This document shows positions 55,064 to 64,000 of a DNA stretch of 64,000 nucleotides, piece by piece. Under the pieces are notes generated by a model. The model was given only the letters and a program-made list of their open reading frames with translations, ran no database searches and was not told where the DNA came from. Every line of letters starts with the position of its first letter. Positions within the stretch are counted from its first letter, which is position 1. A program made the position numbers and the translations under genes. Source of the DNA: Erwinia sp. E602 (GTDB lineage: Bacteria > Pseudomonadota > Gammaproteobacteria > Enterobacterales > Enterobacteriaceae); contig NZ_CP046582.1 of assembly GCF_018141005.1 (NCBI RefSeq), positions 744,001 through 808,000 of the forward strand. The letters are read 5' to 3'.

Positions 55064-55785
55064 GCGGCCTGGCCGAGCTGTTCACGGATGAAAATGCCCT
55101 TCTTGAGCGCTCGCGGGAGGTCGCCGCGCAGCCAGGCCGCGACGCCGAAACCTACCGCAGCGCCCTGCTGGAGCTGAACGGTCACTATCAGCGGCTGATG
55201 CGCGAATCATGGCGGGTGATCTCGCGCAGCGACCGTGCCGAACGCGAGCTGACCCTGCTGAATGAACAGCTGCGTGAACTGGCGCAGCGGCTGGAGTATG
55301 AAGCCAGCCACGACCCGCTCACCGGCGTGTATAACCGCAGCGCCATTATCAACCGCATCAGCAGCGCGCTGCTGCAGGATGAAGCGGCGCTGATCCTGCT
55401 GGATATCGATCACTTTAAGGTGATTAACGACACCTGGGGTCACCCGACCGGCGATGCGGTAATCGGTGAGCTGATCCGCCGTATTGAACGTTCGGTACCG
55501 GCCAGCGGCAGCGTTGGCCGCGTTGGCGGCGAAGAGTTTACCATCCTGCTGCCGGGGGCGACGCTGGGGCAGGCGGGCGTGGTGGCGGGCTATATTCACG
55601 CCTCGCTGAATATGTCGCCGCTGTCGGTGCTGCCTGAGCGGCTGGTGACGGTCAGCCTCGGCGTCAGCTGGGGCGGGCAGCACAGCCGTTTTGAACAGCT
55701 GTACGCCGAGGCTGACGTGGCGCTGTACGCGGCAAAACACGCCGGGCGAAACCGGGTGCATTACGCCAGTTCAGCCACCGGCTAA
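55060..55785 (+). CDS. siaD: SiaD-type diguanylate cyclase (GGDEF)
   Basis: The 241-residue protein has an N-terminal helical coiled stem (about 1-85, including SDRAERELTLLNEQLRELAQ) and a GGDEF domain. HDPLTGVYNRSAIINRISSA is the domain start, LILLDIDHFKVINDTWGHPT holds the metal Asp, and the active-site loop reads GGEEF in VGRVGGEEFTILLPG. No RxxD inhibitory site precedes the loop. It makes cyclic di-GMP when bound by unphosphorylated SiaC. Last gene of the operon. Confidence 0.92.
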   Translation: MSGLAELFTDENALLERSREVAAQPGRDAETYRSALLELNGHYQRLMRESWRVISRSDRAERELTLLNEQLRELAQRLEYEASHDPLTGVYNRSAIINRISSALLQDEAALILLDIDHFKVINDTWGHPTGDAVIGELIRRIERSVPASGSVGRVGGEEFTILLPGATLGQAGVVAGYIHASLNMSPLSVLPERLVTVSLGVSWGGQHSRFEQLYAEADVALYAAKHAGRNRVHYASSATG

Positions 55786-55907
55786 AGTGAATTTTTTGGC
55801 AATATTTTTGCATAACTCACCACGTCGCATGGGTTGAACCTGCCGGTAAAAAATGCCATGATTGCGCAAATTTTGCCGTTCCATCCCCTTTTTTAGAGGC
55901 CGTCGCC

Positions 55908-56021
55908 ATGCAAGGTTTACTGCTGCCAGTCAGTACCTGCAGCCAACATCTGCCGATGTTGCGCACGCGGCTGCCCTCCATTTGTCACACGTTATCGATA
56001 CACTCTCTCACCGTGCGGTGA
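55908..56021 (+). CDS. candidate leader peptide upstream of speC, 37 codons
   Basis: The ORF starts at the ATG at 55908 with AGAGG 8 bases ahead. It begins MQGLLLPVSTCSQHLPMLRT and ends HTLSIHSLTVR, 189 bases before speC. It lies in a long (over 300 bases) leader with several inverted repeats, for example AGAAC-AGACCC-GTTCT just after it. Upstream ORFs that sense ornithine are known for speF (speFL), but this peptide is not similar to SpeFL. Coding is suggested by RBS and position only. Confidence 0.4.
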   Translation: MQGLLLPVSTCSQHLPMLRTRLPSICHTLSIHSLTVR

Positions 56022-56210
56022 GGCTTTCTTACGCTTAACCGTTGGCCATCATTAAGAACAGACCCGTTCTGATTTTACTCATGCCTTTCGGTTGCAGCCG
56101 GACTCCGTTCTGCTCACCAGGCCTGACTCTTCGTCGGGAGTGCGGCGCATCGCCTGCGTTCCTGTAATGTGCTCCGGCACCCTTATCCTTGACGCCTGAG
56201 GATTAGCGTT

Positions 56211-58355
56211 ATGACCCCACTGAAAATTGCAGCCAGTACCACCGTCGCTATCCACCTGCGCACCGGGCGCGAAGTCGTTACGCTGGATAACACCGACTTC
56301 ACCGACGTTGCCGCGGTGGTGGTCTCTGTCTCCGATTCGCGCAGCGGCATCCTGACGCTGCTTAAGCGCACCGGTTTTGAACTGCCGGTGTTTATCGCGC
56401 TGGATGATGCGTCACAGGCTGACGATCTGCCGCAGGCTGACGGCCTGCTGACCGGGGATGATGATGACGCCACGCTGCTGGAAAAAGCGGCCTCCGCTTA
56501 CCAGGCTAACCTGCTGCCGCCGTTCTTCCGGACGCTGACCAAATACGTGGCGATGGATAACACCACCTTTGCCTGCCCCGGCCACCAGGGCGGGGCGTTC
56601 TTTAAGAAGCACCCGGCGGGTCGGCAGTTCTACGATTTCTTCGGTGAGAACCTGTTTCGCGCCGATATGTGCAACGCCGACGTCAAGCTCGGTGACCTGC
56701 TGATCCACGAAGGATCGGCCAAGCACGCGCAGAAGTTTGCCGCGAAGGTGTTCAACGCCGATAAAACCTACTTTGTGCTTAACGGTACCTCCAGCGCCAA
56801 CAAGGTGGTGACCAACGCGCTGCTGACCCGCGGTGACCTGGTGCTGTTTGACCGCAATAACCACAAGTCTAACCATCACGGCGCGCTGATTCAGGCCGGC
56901 GCCACGCCGGTCTATCTGGAAACCGCGCGAAACCCGTTTGGCTTTATCGGCGGCATCGATGCGCGCTGCTTCGATGAAGCGTATCTGCGTGAGCAGATCC
57001 GTGAAGTGGCCCCGGAGCGCGCAGAGCTGGAGCGGCCGTTCCGGCTGGCGATTATCCAGCTGGGCACTTACGACGGCACGGTGTATAACGCGCGTAAGGT
57101 GGTCGACAGCATTGGCCACCTGTGTGACTACATTCTGTTTGACTCGGCGTGGGTCGGCTATGAGCAGTTTATTCCGCTGATGGAGGCCTGCTCGCCGTTG
57201 CTGCTCGATCTTAAGCCGTCCGATCCGGGAATTTTTGTTACCCAGTCGGTACACAAGCAGCAGGCGGGCTTCTCGCAGACTTCGCAGATCCACAAGAAAG
57301 ATAACCATCTGCGCGGCCAGCCGCGTTTTTGCCCGCACAAGCGGCTGAATAACGCCTTTATGCTGCACGCCTCCACCAGCCCGTTCTACCCGCTGTTTGC
57401 CGCGCTGGATATTAACGCCAGAATGCATCAGGGCGAGGCCGGTCGCCGCCTGTGGCACGAGTGCGTGGTGCTGGGCATTGATGCACGTAAAGCGATCCTC
57501 GCCCGCTGTGAGCTGATCCGACCGTTTATCCCCGCTGAGGTTGATGGCCTGCCGTGGCAGGATGCGCCCACGGCGACCATCGCCAGCGATCCGCGCTGGT
57601 TCAGCTTCGAACCCGGTGCCCGCTGGCACGGGTTTGCCGGCTATGAGCAGGATCAGTATCTGGTCGATCCATGCAAACTGCTGCTGACCACGCCCGGGAT
57701 CGATGCCGCCAGCGGTAAATACGCCGACTTCGGCATTCCGGCGACCATTCTCGCCAACTACCTGCGGGAAAACGGCGTGGTACCGGAGAAGTGCGACCTT
57801 AACTCGATCCTGTTCCTGCTGACCCCGGCGGAGAGCGTGGAGAAGATGGCACGGCTGGTGGCGAAGCTGGCGCAGTTTGAGCAGCATATTAAAGAAGATG
57901 CGCTGCTGCGCGACGTGCTGCCGACCATCTACCGTAAAAACGCGGTGCGCTACGCGGGTTACACGCTGCGCCGCCTGTGTCAGGAGATGCACGATCTCTA
58001 CGTGAATCACGACGTGAAAGATCTGCAGAAGGCGATGTTCCGTCAGCACAGTCTGCCGACGGTGGCGATGAACCCGCAGGATGCTAACAGCGAATTTATT
58101 CGTGGCAACGTCGAGCTGGTGGCGATTGCCGAGGCTGAAGGACGGATTGCGGCTGAAGGCGCGCTGCCGTACCCGCCGGGCGTACTGTGCGTGGTGCCGG
58201 GGGAAGTGTGGGGCGGAGCGGTGCAGCGCTACTTCCTCGCACTGGAAGCGGGGCTCAACCTGCTGCCGGGCTTCTCACCCGAGCTGCAGGGCGTGTATGT
58301 GGATACCGATGCGCAGGGCGTTAAGCGTCTGCAGGGCTATGTATTGTCCCGTTAA
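56211..58355 (+). CDS. speC: ornithine decarboxylase
   Basis: This 714-residue PLP-dependent, fold-I decarboxylase of the prokaryotic ornithine/lysine/arginine type makes putrescine from ornithine. The N-terminal wing domain (about 1-105) is followed by AMDNTTFACPGHQGGAFFKK and LNGTSSANKVVTNALLTRGD. The PLP-binding Lys lies in FVTQSVHKQQAGFSQTSQIH, and HASTSPFYPLFAALDINARM is nearby. The length matches SpeC/SpeF (711-732). SpeC is preferred because tRNA-Phe and mltC-yggX-mutY flank it as in E. coli. Its long leader with a candidate ORF suggests post-transcriptional control. Confidence 0.92.
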   Translation: MTPLKIAASTTVAIHLRTGREVVTLDNTDFTDVAAVVVSVSDSRSGILTLLKRTGFELPVFIALDDASQADDLPQADGLLTGDDDDATLLEKAASAYQANLLPPFFRTLTKYVAMDNTTFACPGHQGGAFFKKHPAGRQFYDFFGENLFRADMCNADVKLGDLLIHEGSAKHAQKFAAKVFNADKTYFVLNGTSSANKVVTNALLTRGDLVLFDRNNHKSNHHGALIQAGATPVYLETARNPFGFIGGIDARCFDEAYLREQIREVAPERAELERPFRLAIIQLGTYDGTVYNARKVVDSIGHLCDYILFDSAWVGYEQFIPLMEACSPLLLDLKPSDPGIFVTQSVHKQQAGFSQTSQIHKKDNHLRGQPRFCPHKRLNNAFMLHASTSPFYPLFAALDINARMHQGEAGRRLWHECVVLGIDARKAILARCELIRPFIPAEVDGLPWQDAPTATIASDPRWFSFEPGARWHGFAGYEQDQYLVDPCKLLLTTPGIDAASGKYADFGIPATILANYLRENGVVPEKCDLNSILFLLTPAESVEKMARLVAKLAQFEQHIKEDALLRDVLPTIYRKNAVRYAGYTLRRLCQEMHDLYVNHDVKDLQKAMFRQHSLPTVAMNPQDANSEFIRGNVELVAIAEAEGRIAAEGALPYPPGVLCVVPGEVWGGAVQRYFLALEAGLNLLPGFSPELQGVYVDTDAQGVKRLQGYVLSR

Positions 58356-58376
58356 GTGGCGGGTAACACGCAGGCA

Positions 58377-58403
58377 GCAACAGGGCGTTTATCGCCCTGT
58401 TGC
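58377..58403. terminator. hairpin between convergent speC and TetR gene
   Basis: GCAACAGGGCG-TTTAT-CGCCCTGTTGC is a perfect 11-bp stem 21 bases after the speC stop. There is little T-run. It probably ends both converging transcripts. Confidence 0.7.
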
Positions 58404-58440
58404 CGTGCTTCACCTGTTTGTACTGCTCCGGGCGCGGGTT

Positions 58441-59136
58441 TTACCCGGCCGCCACCTGAGCCTCTTCGCGTGCCTGGCGCAGAATAGCGTTAGCGATCCA
58501 CTTACTCATGTCCTGCAGCTCATCGTTATTGCAGCCCCAGATATCCTTCATCACCAGAAAAATCTCCGATCCGTAAACCAGTGATAAAGCGCGTAATACA
58601 CGTTCGACCAGCGGGGCGGGCATCTCTTTTTTTAGCGGCTCAAGCGCCTGCACCAGTGACGCCTTACGGTTACCTCGTACCAGCCGTTCCTTAAGCGGAA
58701 TCGGGTTAGCAGAACGCGCCTGCGCCCACTGGCTGAGTGAAAGGTGCAGGGCCGCCCTCAGGGTACCTTCATGCTGCAGCATCCGCGGGAAGGCAAAACC
58801 CAGCAGTTCGTCAACGCGCGAGGAGGCATCCTGCGATTTGGGTTGCCAGCTGGTTATCGGGCCAAGGATTTCCGTCATTGCCGCCGAGACCAGCGCGCTC
58901 TGGGTAGGAAAATAGCGATAGGCGGTGGCGCGTGACAGCTGTGCCTCCTGAGCCACTTCGGTGATAGATGGAAAAACATCGCTGTCAAACAGCCTCATTG
59001 CGGTTTCAATCAGTAAGCGACGTGTTCTTGTCCGTGTTGATGTCAGTTTCAACACATTAGCCTGATCCCTTTGCTCCACGATAACCTCATCTTTACAGTT
59101 GTTACGGTATGAGAATAGTACCGGCAGCCCTGTCAC
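58441..59136 (-). CDS. TetR-family transcriptional regulator
   Basis: The product is up to 231 residues. The start is uncertain, since the first ~30 residues precede the fold; a later start before residue 30 is possible. The TetR HTH (about 36-80) reads TRRLLIETAMRLFDSDVFPS, then ITEVAQEAQLSRATAYRYFP, and TQSALVSAAMTEI completes it. The C-terminal ligand domain (90-225) is unassigned. The target is unknown; the nearest genes are speC (convergent) and the MCP gene (divergent). Confidence 0.85.
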   Translation of the reverse strand: MTGLPVLFSYRNNCKDEVIVEQRDQANVLKLTSTRTRTRRLLIETAMRLFDSDVFPSITEVAQEAQLSRATAYRYFPTQSALVSAAMTEILGPITSWQPKSQDASSRVDELLGFAFPRMLQHEGTLRAALHLSLSQWAQARSANPIPLKERLVRGNRKASLVQALEPLKKEMPAPLVERVLRALSLVYGSEIFLVMKDIWGCNNDELQDMSKWIANAILRQAREEAQVAAG

Positions 59137-59747
59137 CGTTTGCCAGTGTTGATTTCAGGAGCAGCGCTTACCCTCTCTCCCGTCAGTCACGTTCAGCAGA
59201 ATATCACGCATGATCTTTTCATTCATTTTATTGAACAATTGATTGGGTGCTGAAGTGATGGTGAACAACACAACCTCTGCTTGCTACTTAACCATTCTCG
59301 ATCTTAACTCAAATTAATCAACTGTTTATTGTTATATTTTCGTCTTTTCGTAAAGAAAGTGAGGAAGTTCGTTGTTTTTATCTGTTTTTCTTAAATTGCA
59401 GATACTAAAGTTTAGTGACTGATTTAGTGCTTTTACTGATATGACGAATCACCCGCGGATAGTGTGCTACCGGGCAAAAGGTTGTGGGAAACTGGTCTGC
59501 ACGATGGCTGAAACCTGCTGATTTTTATCAGCTATTAATAAGCCCGGTTTTTGATTGGTCCGGGGGAGGTCGCAGAGGCGCGGATGCTCAACGTTTTATG
59601 AACGCCATAAACCACCCGTTAACTGGCGTTTAATATCGGTAATTTGTGTTAAGTTCGCTGTTGGTTGTTTTTTGTTCTGCCCGGTAGACTTCCCGCACAA
59701 ATGGTAGATAAATGGAAAGGTCATCGAAACATAAGGCGGGATGAAGA
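59137..59747. other. long AT-rich divergent intergenic region
   Basis: About 610 bases between the TetR and MCP genes hold no ORF that I support. The base composition is clearly AT-richer than the neighbours, especially 59230-59450. It should contain both promoters. Confidence 0.45.
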
Positions 59748-60857
59748 ATGTTCAAAAACACCAGTGTGAGAACGCTTGTCGCTGTATTTCTGTTGATATT
59801 TTTGATGGTGGTTAACGTCACTTTCTACTTTTTTGTGCGGGAAGCATCGGCTTTTTACCTCTTTAACGGGTTAGGTTTGCTGTTGCTGATTGGCCTGTGG
59901 GTCTATCTCACCGTGTATCTGGTGGTACCGATTACCCAGGTAAAAGTGGCGATAGACAATATTAATGCTGGCGAGATATCGCTGAAGATCCCTGAGTTTG
60001 GCAACAACTGTGCCGGCCGGCTGAATTCAGGCATCAACAAGCTTTCTGATAAGCTCTGCCATCTGGTCAGTAATATTCGCGCATCGTCGAAATCAGTATT
60101 TGTTTTATCAGAAACGCTGGAGAACCAGAGCGCCAGCCTCTCCTCGAAAACCGAGCAACAGTCAGCGATGTTGATGCAGACGGCCTCCAGCATGGAACAG
60201 ATTTCTGCCGGAACCAAAAACAACGTCGAGAATACCCGTCAGCTTAAAAGCTTTACCAGTCAGTCACATACCTCTGCCGATCGCGGCGGCGAGTTGATGA
60301 AAAATCTGACGAGCAATATGACCTCGATTATGGATTGTGCCGGAAGGATGAATGAAATTATCGGCATGATTGACAGTATCGCTTTTCAAACCAATATTCT
60401 TTCGCTTAATGCGGCCGTTGAAGCGGCCAGGGCGGGTGAACATGGGCGGGGATTTGCGGTGGTGGCCAGCGAGGTAAGAAACCTTGCCCATAAAAGTTCG
60501 GAATCGGCAAAAAATATCAAATCGCTGATTGAGATAACCAACAAAAACATCCGTCAGGGTGTGGAGCTGGTGTCGGATGCAGAGAAAAACATGCTGGACA
60601 TTGTTTCTAACTCAGCCAATGTTAACAGCTTGATGGAACAGATGCTGATATCCATTGATGAACAGGAAAAAGGTATCGAACAAATTAATGTTGCTTTGTC
60701 TGAACTGGAAGGGGTGACGCAGAGTAATGTTTCTCTGGTTGGTGCGCTGTCGGCGTCCTCGGAATCACTGAAGCACCAGGTGTATGAACTGCAGGGTGAA
60801 ACCGATAATCTGCGCCTCGGTGAGGGTAACGGCGGCCTGGTCGCCGTGGCTTCGTAA
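59748..60857 (+). CDS. methyl-accepting chemotaxis protein without periplasmic ligand domain
   Basis: The 369-residue receptor has two closely spaced N-terminal membrane segments (about 8-30 and 37-62). Only a few residues (REASAFY) separate them, so there is no periplasmic sensor domain. A HAMP-like linker (65-115) and a full cytoplasmic signalling domain follow. Its hairpin tip, [20 protein letters not shown] then [20 protein letters not shown], is canonical. The C-terminus lacks the NWETF-type CheR-binding pentapeptide. It may sense membrane or cytoplasmic signals, or work in mixed arrays. AT-richer than its neighbours and unaccompanied by other chemotaxis genes. It replaces nupG in the E. 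coli-type order. Confidence 0.88.
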   Translation: MFKNTSVRTLVAVFLLIFLMVVNVTFYFFVREASAFYLFNGLGLLLLIGLWVYLTVYLVVPITQVKVAIDNINAGEISLKIPEFGNNCAGRLNSGINKLSDKLCHLVSNIRASSKSVFVLSETLENQSASLSSKTEQQSAMLMQTASSMEQISAGTKNNVENTRQLKSFTSQSHTSADRGGELMKNLTSNMTSIMDCAGRMNEIIGMIDSIAFQTNILSLNAAVEAARAGEHGRGFAVVASEVRNLAHKSSESAKNIKSLIEITNKNIRQGVELVSDAEKNMLDIVSNSANVNSLMEQMLISIDEQEKGIEQINVALSELEGVTQSNVSLVGALSASSESLKHQVYELQGETDNLRLGEGNGGLVAVAS

Positions 60858-60858
60858 C

Positions 60859-60917
60859 CGGCAGGCCGGGATGACGGGCGTCATACCGGCCTGCCGATCC
60901 CCGGGACGTTTCCCGGG
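60859..60917. terminator. double hairpin between convergent MCP and mltC genes
   Basis: CGGCAGGCCGG pairs with CCGGCCTGCCG, with an inner ATGAC/GTCAT stem. A second hairpin, CCCGGGA-CGTT-TCCCGGG, follows at once (60900-60917). Both lie in the 66-base gap between convergent genes. Confidence 0.75.
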
Positions 60918-60923
60918 GGAGGG

Positions 60924-62003
60924 TTAGTAGCGGTGATAGCTCTTCTGCGCGTTGTTAACCTTGTAGAGGTAACGACGGGACTCGGCAGAAGGATGGTTGT
61001 TGGTCAACCGCTGATAAACCTCCGCCGGCGACAGGTTGTTGATGCGGTTAAACGCCTGATCCTTATCGCTGGAGAACACCCGCAGTACGCTACCGGCACC
61101 GCCGTTGTAGGCGGTGATCACCGCATAGCGGCGCGATGTCGTATTGCTGATGCCACTCAGGTAGGTGCCCTGCAGCAGCGACAGATAGGCGGTACCGGCG
61201 TCGATGTTGTTTTCCGGATCCAGCAGATAACTGCGGCTCGGTTTACCCCATTTACCCTTCATCCGGAATACGTCCACCCCTGCGGAGTGTTGCACCACCT
61301 GCATCAGGCCCAGCGCGTCGGCGTGGCTGACCGCATAGGGGTTGAAGCTCGACTCGATCTGCATGATCGCCAGAATCAGTGACTGATCGACGCCGTAGCG
61401 CTCGGACGCCTGGCGCACCAGCGGCAGATACTTATGCGCACGCTTGTCGAGGTGGTTCGGCACCATCGGAATGGTTACCGACCAGATCACATGCAGGCCG
61501 GAGGTGCGGCGCTTCAGCTTGTTCTGGATCAGGTAGTCAGCAAAGGTGCCCGCGCGGCCCTGCCAGCGGATCGGCTGGCCGGTATTATCCAGCACCTGGC
61601 CGTAGAGCAGCGGTTCTTTACTGATTTGAATGTCGTTAGCGTCGGAGTAGAGATCGACGTTACCCGGATCCTCACCGATCAGCAGGGTGGTCACGATCGC
61701 CTGGCGCAGGCTGGCGGTCGGGTCGGTACCCGCGATGGTCTCGATGGTGATGCTACCCGCCTCAAAGTTGATGTGGCTGCGGGTATAGTATTGATCGCTG
61801 TACTTCACATAATCTTTCGGTCCGGCGATCAGAACTTCGTTGATTCCCCAAATATTTTCGATGTTGTGGGCAAATTGTCCCATCAAAATATCAAAGCCGT
61901 TGGTATCTTTCACCCAGGCTTCCTGGTTGGTGTTCTGTTTCTTACCAGAACAGGAAACCAGCAGCGGAGCAATAATCAGCAAACCTATCAGTTTTTTCTT
62001 CAT
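60924..62003 (-). CDS. mltC: membrane-bound lytic murein transglycosylase C
   Basis: The 359-residue lipoprotein (signal [20 protein letters not shown], lipobox LVSC) is anchored in the outer membrane. The N-terminal DUF3393 domain (about 30-190) is followed by the SLT goose-lysozyme-like domain. The catalytic Glu lies in [20 protein letters not shown], followed by ALGLMQVVQ, and then [17 protein letters not shown] and [20 protein letters not shown]. It cleaves peptidoglycan to 1,6-anhydromuropeptides. The length equals the E. coli enzyme. It lies 51 bases downstream of yggX. Confidence 0.96.
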   Translation of the reverse strand: MKKKLIGLLIIAPLLVSCSGKKQNTNQEAWVKDTNGFDILMGQFAHNIENIWGINEVLIAGPKDYVKYSDQYYTRSHINFEAGSITIETIAGTDPTASLRQAIVTTLLIGEDPGNVDLYSDANDIQISKEPLLYGQVLDNTGQPIRWQGRAGTFADYLIQNKLKRRTSGLHVIWSVTIPMVPNHLDKRAHKYLPLVRQASERYGVDQSLILAIMQIESSFNPYAVSHADALGLMQVVQHSAGVDVFRMKGKWGKPSRSYLLDPENNIDAGTAYLSLLQGTYLSGISNTTSRRYAVITAYNGGAGSVLRVFSSDKDQAFNRINNLSPAEVYQRLTNNHPSAESRRYLYKVNNAQKSYHRY

Positions 62004-62054
62004 CTTTTCGTGCAGTGCCCACGGTGTAAAGAGCCCCTCAGCGGGGCCCGGTGC

Positions 62055-62327
62055 TTATTCTGCTGGCGGGGTGTAACCATCGATATGCACGTCTTTGCCT
62101 TCGAACAGGAATTTGATCATCTCCTGCTCCAGCAGCTTACGGTCATCCGGGTTCATCATGCTCAGTTTTTTCTCATTAATCAGCATGGTCTGCTTGGTCA
62201 TCCACTGCGACCAGGCTTCTTTCGAGATTTCATTGTAGATACGTTTGCCCGTGTCGCCAGGGTACAACTGAAAATCCTGCCCTTCGGCATCACGTTGCAG
62301 GAACGTGCAAAAAATTGTGCGGCTCAT
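62055..62327 (-). CDS. yggX: Fe(2+)-trafficking protein YggX
   Basis: The 90-residue protein begins [20 protein letters not shown], with the conserved Cys7 and the family block [20 protein letters not shown]. It is involved in iron trafficking and protection of Fe-S clusters from oxidation. Its ATG overlaps the mutY stop by one base (TAATG). The coupling with mutY, which carries a 4Fe-4S cluster, is conserved in enterobacteria. Confidence 0.96.
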   Translation of the reverse strand: MSRTIFCTFLQRDAEGQDFQLYPGDTGKRIYNEISKEAWSQWMTKQTMLINEKKLSMMNPDDRKLLEQEMIKFLFEGKDVHIDGYTPPAE

Positions 62328-63415
62328 TACTCTTCCTCTTCTTCTGTGGCGCGTGCGCTCAGTGCTCTCTGCTGCGGGTGACGCAGCTGCTGCAACAGGC
62401 GCTCTACCGGCGCGGCCAGCCCTACGGCGGGCGGCTGCGCTAAGTTATACCAGAGACCCGGGCCATCATCCATTGCGGCACGGGCAGAAGGCAGATCCAG
62501 CCACATTGGCACGATATCCAGGTGAAAATGGCTGAAGGTATGGCGGAAGGCGATCATCTGCTGCAACGGGCGATCGTCGACGCCGCGGCGGCGCAGCATC
62601 TGGCGTAATTCTTCTTCGCAGGCGAACTGCGGGAAACAGTACAGGCCGCCCCACAGGCCGACCGGGGGCCGTTGCTCCAGCCAGACGTCCTGGCCCTGCT
62701 GCATCAGCAGCAGCCAGCCGGTGCGCTCCGGCAGGGTCTGCTTCGGCTTTTTGCCCGGATATCTGGCCCAGCTGTTATGGGCGTAAGCGATACAGCCGCT
62801 GTTAACCGGGCACAGCTCGCATTTCGGTTTCGAACGGGTGCAGACCATCGCCCCAAGATCCATCATCGCCTGATTGAACTGGCTGACGCCGACGGCCGGC
62901 GTCACCTCTTCAGCGATCTGCCACAGGCGTTTCTCCACCTCTTTCCTGCCCGGCCAGCCGTCAACGGCGTAGCAGCGTGCCAGCACGCGTTTGACGTTGC
63001 CGTCGAGGATCGGGAAGTGCTGGCCTAAGGAGAGCGACAGCACCGCGCCGGCGGTGGAGCGGCCAATACCCGGCAGGTCGGCGACCTGTTCAAAGGTCTC
63101 CGGGAAGCGGCCGCCGTGTTGCTCGACCACCTTTTGGGCCGCCTTGTGCAGGTTGCGCGCACGGGCATAGTAGCCCAGTCCGGTCCACAGGTGCAGCACC
63201 TCATCCAGCGGCGCGGCGGCTAGATCGGCCACCGTCGGGAAGCGCGCCATAAAGCGTTCAAAATAGGGGATCACCGTGGCGACCTGGGTCTGTTGCAGCA
63301 TCACCTCAGACAGCCAGACCTTATAGGGCGTTTTTTCCTGCTGCCACGGCAGGGTTTTGCGACCAAAACGCTGATACCAGTCCAGTACCTGCTGTGAAAA
63401 CTGCGACGCCTGCAT
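62327..63415 (-). CDS. mutY: A/G-specific adenine DNA glycosylase MutY
   Basis: The 362-residue base-excision enzyme removes A mispaired with 8-oxo-G. The start at 63415 ([20 protein letters not shown]) matches E. coli. Catalytic Glu37 is in [12 protein letters not shown]. The HhH-GPD motif is [18 protein letters not shown], followed by [14 protein letters not shown] with the catalytic Asp. The 4Fe-4S ligands are C-x6-C-x2-C-x5-C in [17 protein letters not shown]. The C-terminal NUDIX-like domain (about 230-345) checks 8-oxo-G. The tail is slightly longer than in E. coli (350) and ends in a Glu run. Confidence 0.97.
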   Translation of the reverse strand: MQASQFSQQVLDWYQRFGRKTLPWQQEKTPYKVWLSEVMLQQTQVATVIPYFERFMARFPTVADLAAAPLDEVLHLWTGLGYYARARNLHKAAQKVVEQHGGRFPETFEQVADLPGIGRSTAGAVLSLSLGQHFPILDGNVKRVLARCYAVDGWPGRKEVEKRLWQIAEEVTPAVGVSQFNQAMMDLGAMVCTRSKPKCELCPVNSGCIAYAHNSWARYPGKKPKQTLPERTGWLLLMQQGQDVWLEQRPPVGLWGGLYCFPQFACEEELRQMLRRRGVDDRPLQQMIAFRHTFSHFHLDIVPMWLDLPSARAAMDDGPGLWYNLAQPPAVGLAAPVERLLQQLRHPQQRALSARATEEEEE

Positions 63416-63664
63416 CATTGAACTGCGAACCTTCTCTAAAAATCAGGCAGGAATTCCAGCACAGACAATCGGGGCTGTAAACCGGATAATCGCTGCATTG
63501 ACCCGGTGCGCAGTAAAAACCCCTTATTTACCGGGGAATGCAATCCGGGCCGGGAAGCAGCCAAATGCTGTCTATACTGATTGCCAGGATCGGCCGGCCT
63601 TTAAGTTTTGCCACCCTGAGGGCATAATGCCCGCTTTATACAGAGCACAGCCGCAGGCATAAAC

Positions 63665-64000
63665 ATGAAAAACGATGTTATCTCACCGGAATTTGATGAA
63701 AATGGCCGCGCTATGCGCCGCATCCGCAGCTTTGTGCGCCGCCAGGGCCGCCTGACCAAAGGGCAGCAGCAGGCGCTGGATACGCTGTGGCCGGTGATGG
63801 GCGTGGAGTATCAGCCGCAGCCGGTAGATTTCACCGAACTGTTTGGCCGCGAAGGGCCGGTGGTGCTGGAGATCGGTTTCGGCATGGGGGCCTCGCTGGT
63901 GGCGATGGCCGCTAACAATCCGCAGCAAAACTTCCTCGGTATTGAAGTGCATTCACCGGGCGTCGGTGCCTGCCTGGCCAGCGCGGAAGAAGCCGGCGTC
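63665..64000 (+). CDS. trmB: tRNA (guanine-N7)-methyltransferase TrmB (3' end outside window)
   Basis: The first 112 residues are visible and the frame is open to the window end. It begins [20 protein letters not shown], then [20 protein letters not shown]. The SAM-binding motif I is [20 protein letters not shown], followed by [16 protein letters not shown]. It makes m7G46 in tRNA. It is divergent from mutY across a 249-base promoter region, as in E. coli. Confidence 0.95.
   Translation, partial: MKNDVISPEFDENGRAMRRIRSFVRRQGRLTKGQQQALDTLWPVMGVEYQPQPVDFTELFGREGPVVLEIGFGMGASLVAMAANNPQQNFLGIEVHSPGVGACLASAEEAGV

Noticed and set aside
56412..58049. 545-codon open frame on the minus strand opposite speC
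   Set aside because: It is a GC-codon shadow of speC: no RBS, no recognisable domains, and the plus-strand frame is an unmistakable ornithine decarboxylase.

Overview
The window looks like a chromosomal segment of an enterobacterium of the Erwinia/Pantoea type (Erwiniaceae). The right end carries trmB | mutY-yggX-mltC, and a tRNA-Phe gene sits beside a speC-type ornithine decarboxylase. This matches the pheV-speC-mltC-yggX-mutY neighbourhood known from E. coli, but nupG is absent and other genes fill the interval. Gene starts, overlaps and families (bts, lld, mdtJI, ccdAB) are all enterobacterial. The assignment rests on gene content only.

Layout from left to right. 1-4.9 kb: the 5' part of an NCS1 purine/pyrimidine permease with a PAS-LuxR regulator, two tandem paralogous 38-residue membrane peptides, and an Lrp regulator divergent from a DUF2000 gene. 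5-7.1 kb: lldR-lldD for L-lactate use, with two FadR-type operators upstream and no lldP. 7.3-10.7 kb: a soluble MCP-Cache protein, a YddG-like exporter and a pair of exported proteins, one CarG-like. 10.8-15.1 kb: a beta-glucoside operon (PTS EIIBCA, 6-phospho-beta-glucosidase, BglG-type antiterminator) preceded by an antiterminator/terminator leader. 15.2-18 kb: a chorismate mutase with a His-Gln repeat tail, and the spermidine exporter mdtJI with a candidate leader peptide. Two copies of a ~345-nt transcription unit, each encoding the same 31-residue hydrophobic peptide, lie either side of mdtJI. 18-22 kb: an exported ClpP-fold protein and a probably Fur-controlled iron-chelate ABC transporter. 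22.3-28.3 kb: the pyruvate-sensing two-component system btsSR next to btsT-yjiX-yjiA, with three BtsR-like sites spaced exactly 20 bp apart upstream of btsT.

28.5-35.4 kb: glycoside use (GH29 fucosidase with an NhaC antiporter; GH3 glucosidase with a GPH-type sugar transporter). 36-43 kb: an exported lactonase-like propeller and a ribose-type sugar ABC operon with a DUF2291 lipoprotein and a sugar isomerase. 43-47 kb: the Anbu operon (Anbu, transglutaminase, alpha-E, ATP-grasp). 47-51.5 kb: a second NCS1 permease, a LysR regulator and a MurP-type PTS permease. 51.7-52.6 kb: chromosomal ccdAB at the 3' side of tRNA-Phe. 52.8-55.8 kb: a complete siaABCD c-di-GMP signalling operon whose SiaA has a CBS-like instead of a membrane input. 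55.9-58.4 kb: speC with a candidate 37-codon upstream ORF. 58.4-60.9 kb: a TetR regulator and a small MCP lacking a ligand domain. 60.9-64 kb: the housekeeping block mltC, yggX, mutY and the start of trmB.

The most notable unexplained structure is the duplicated small hydrophobic peptide locus around mdtJI. It has the build of a type I toxin (promoter, ~200-nt leader, strong Shine-Dalgarno, GTG-started peptide, own terminator) but does not match any family I can name. The window also holds two candidate leader peptides at polyamine genes (mdtJI and speC).
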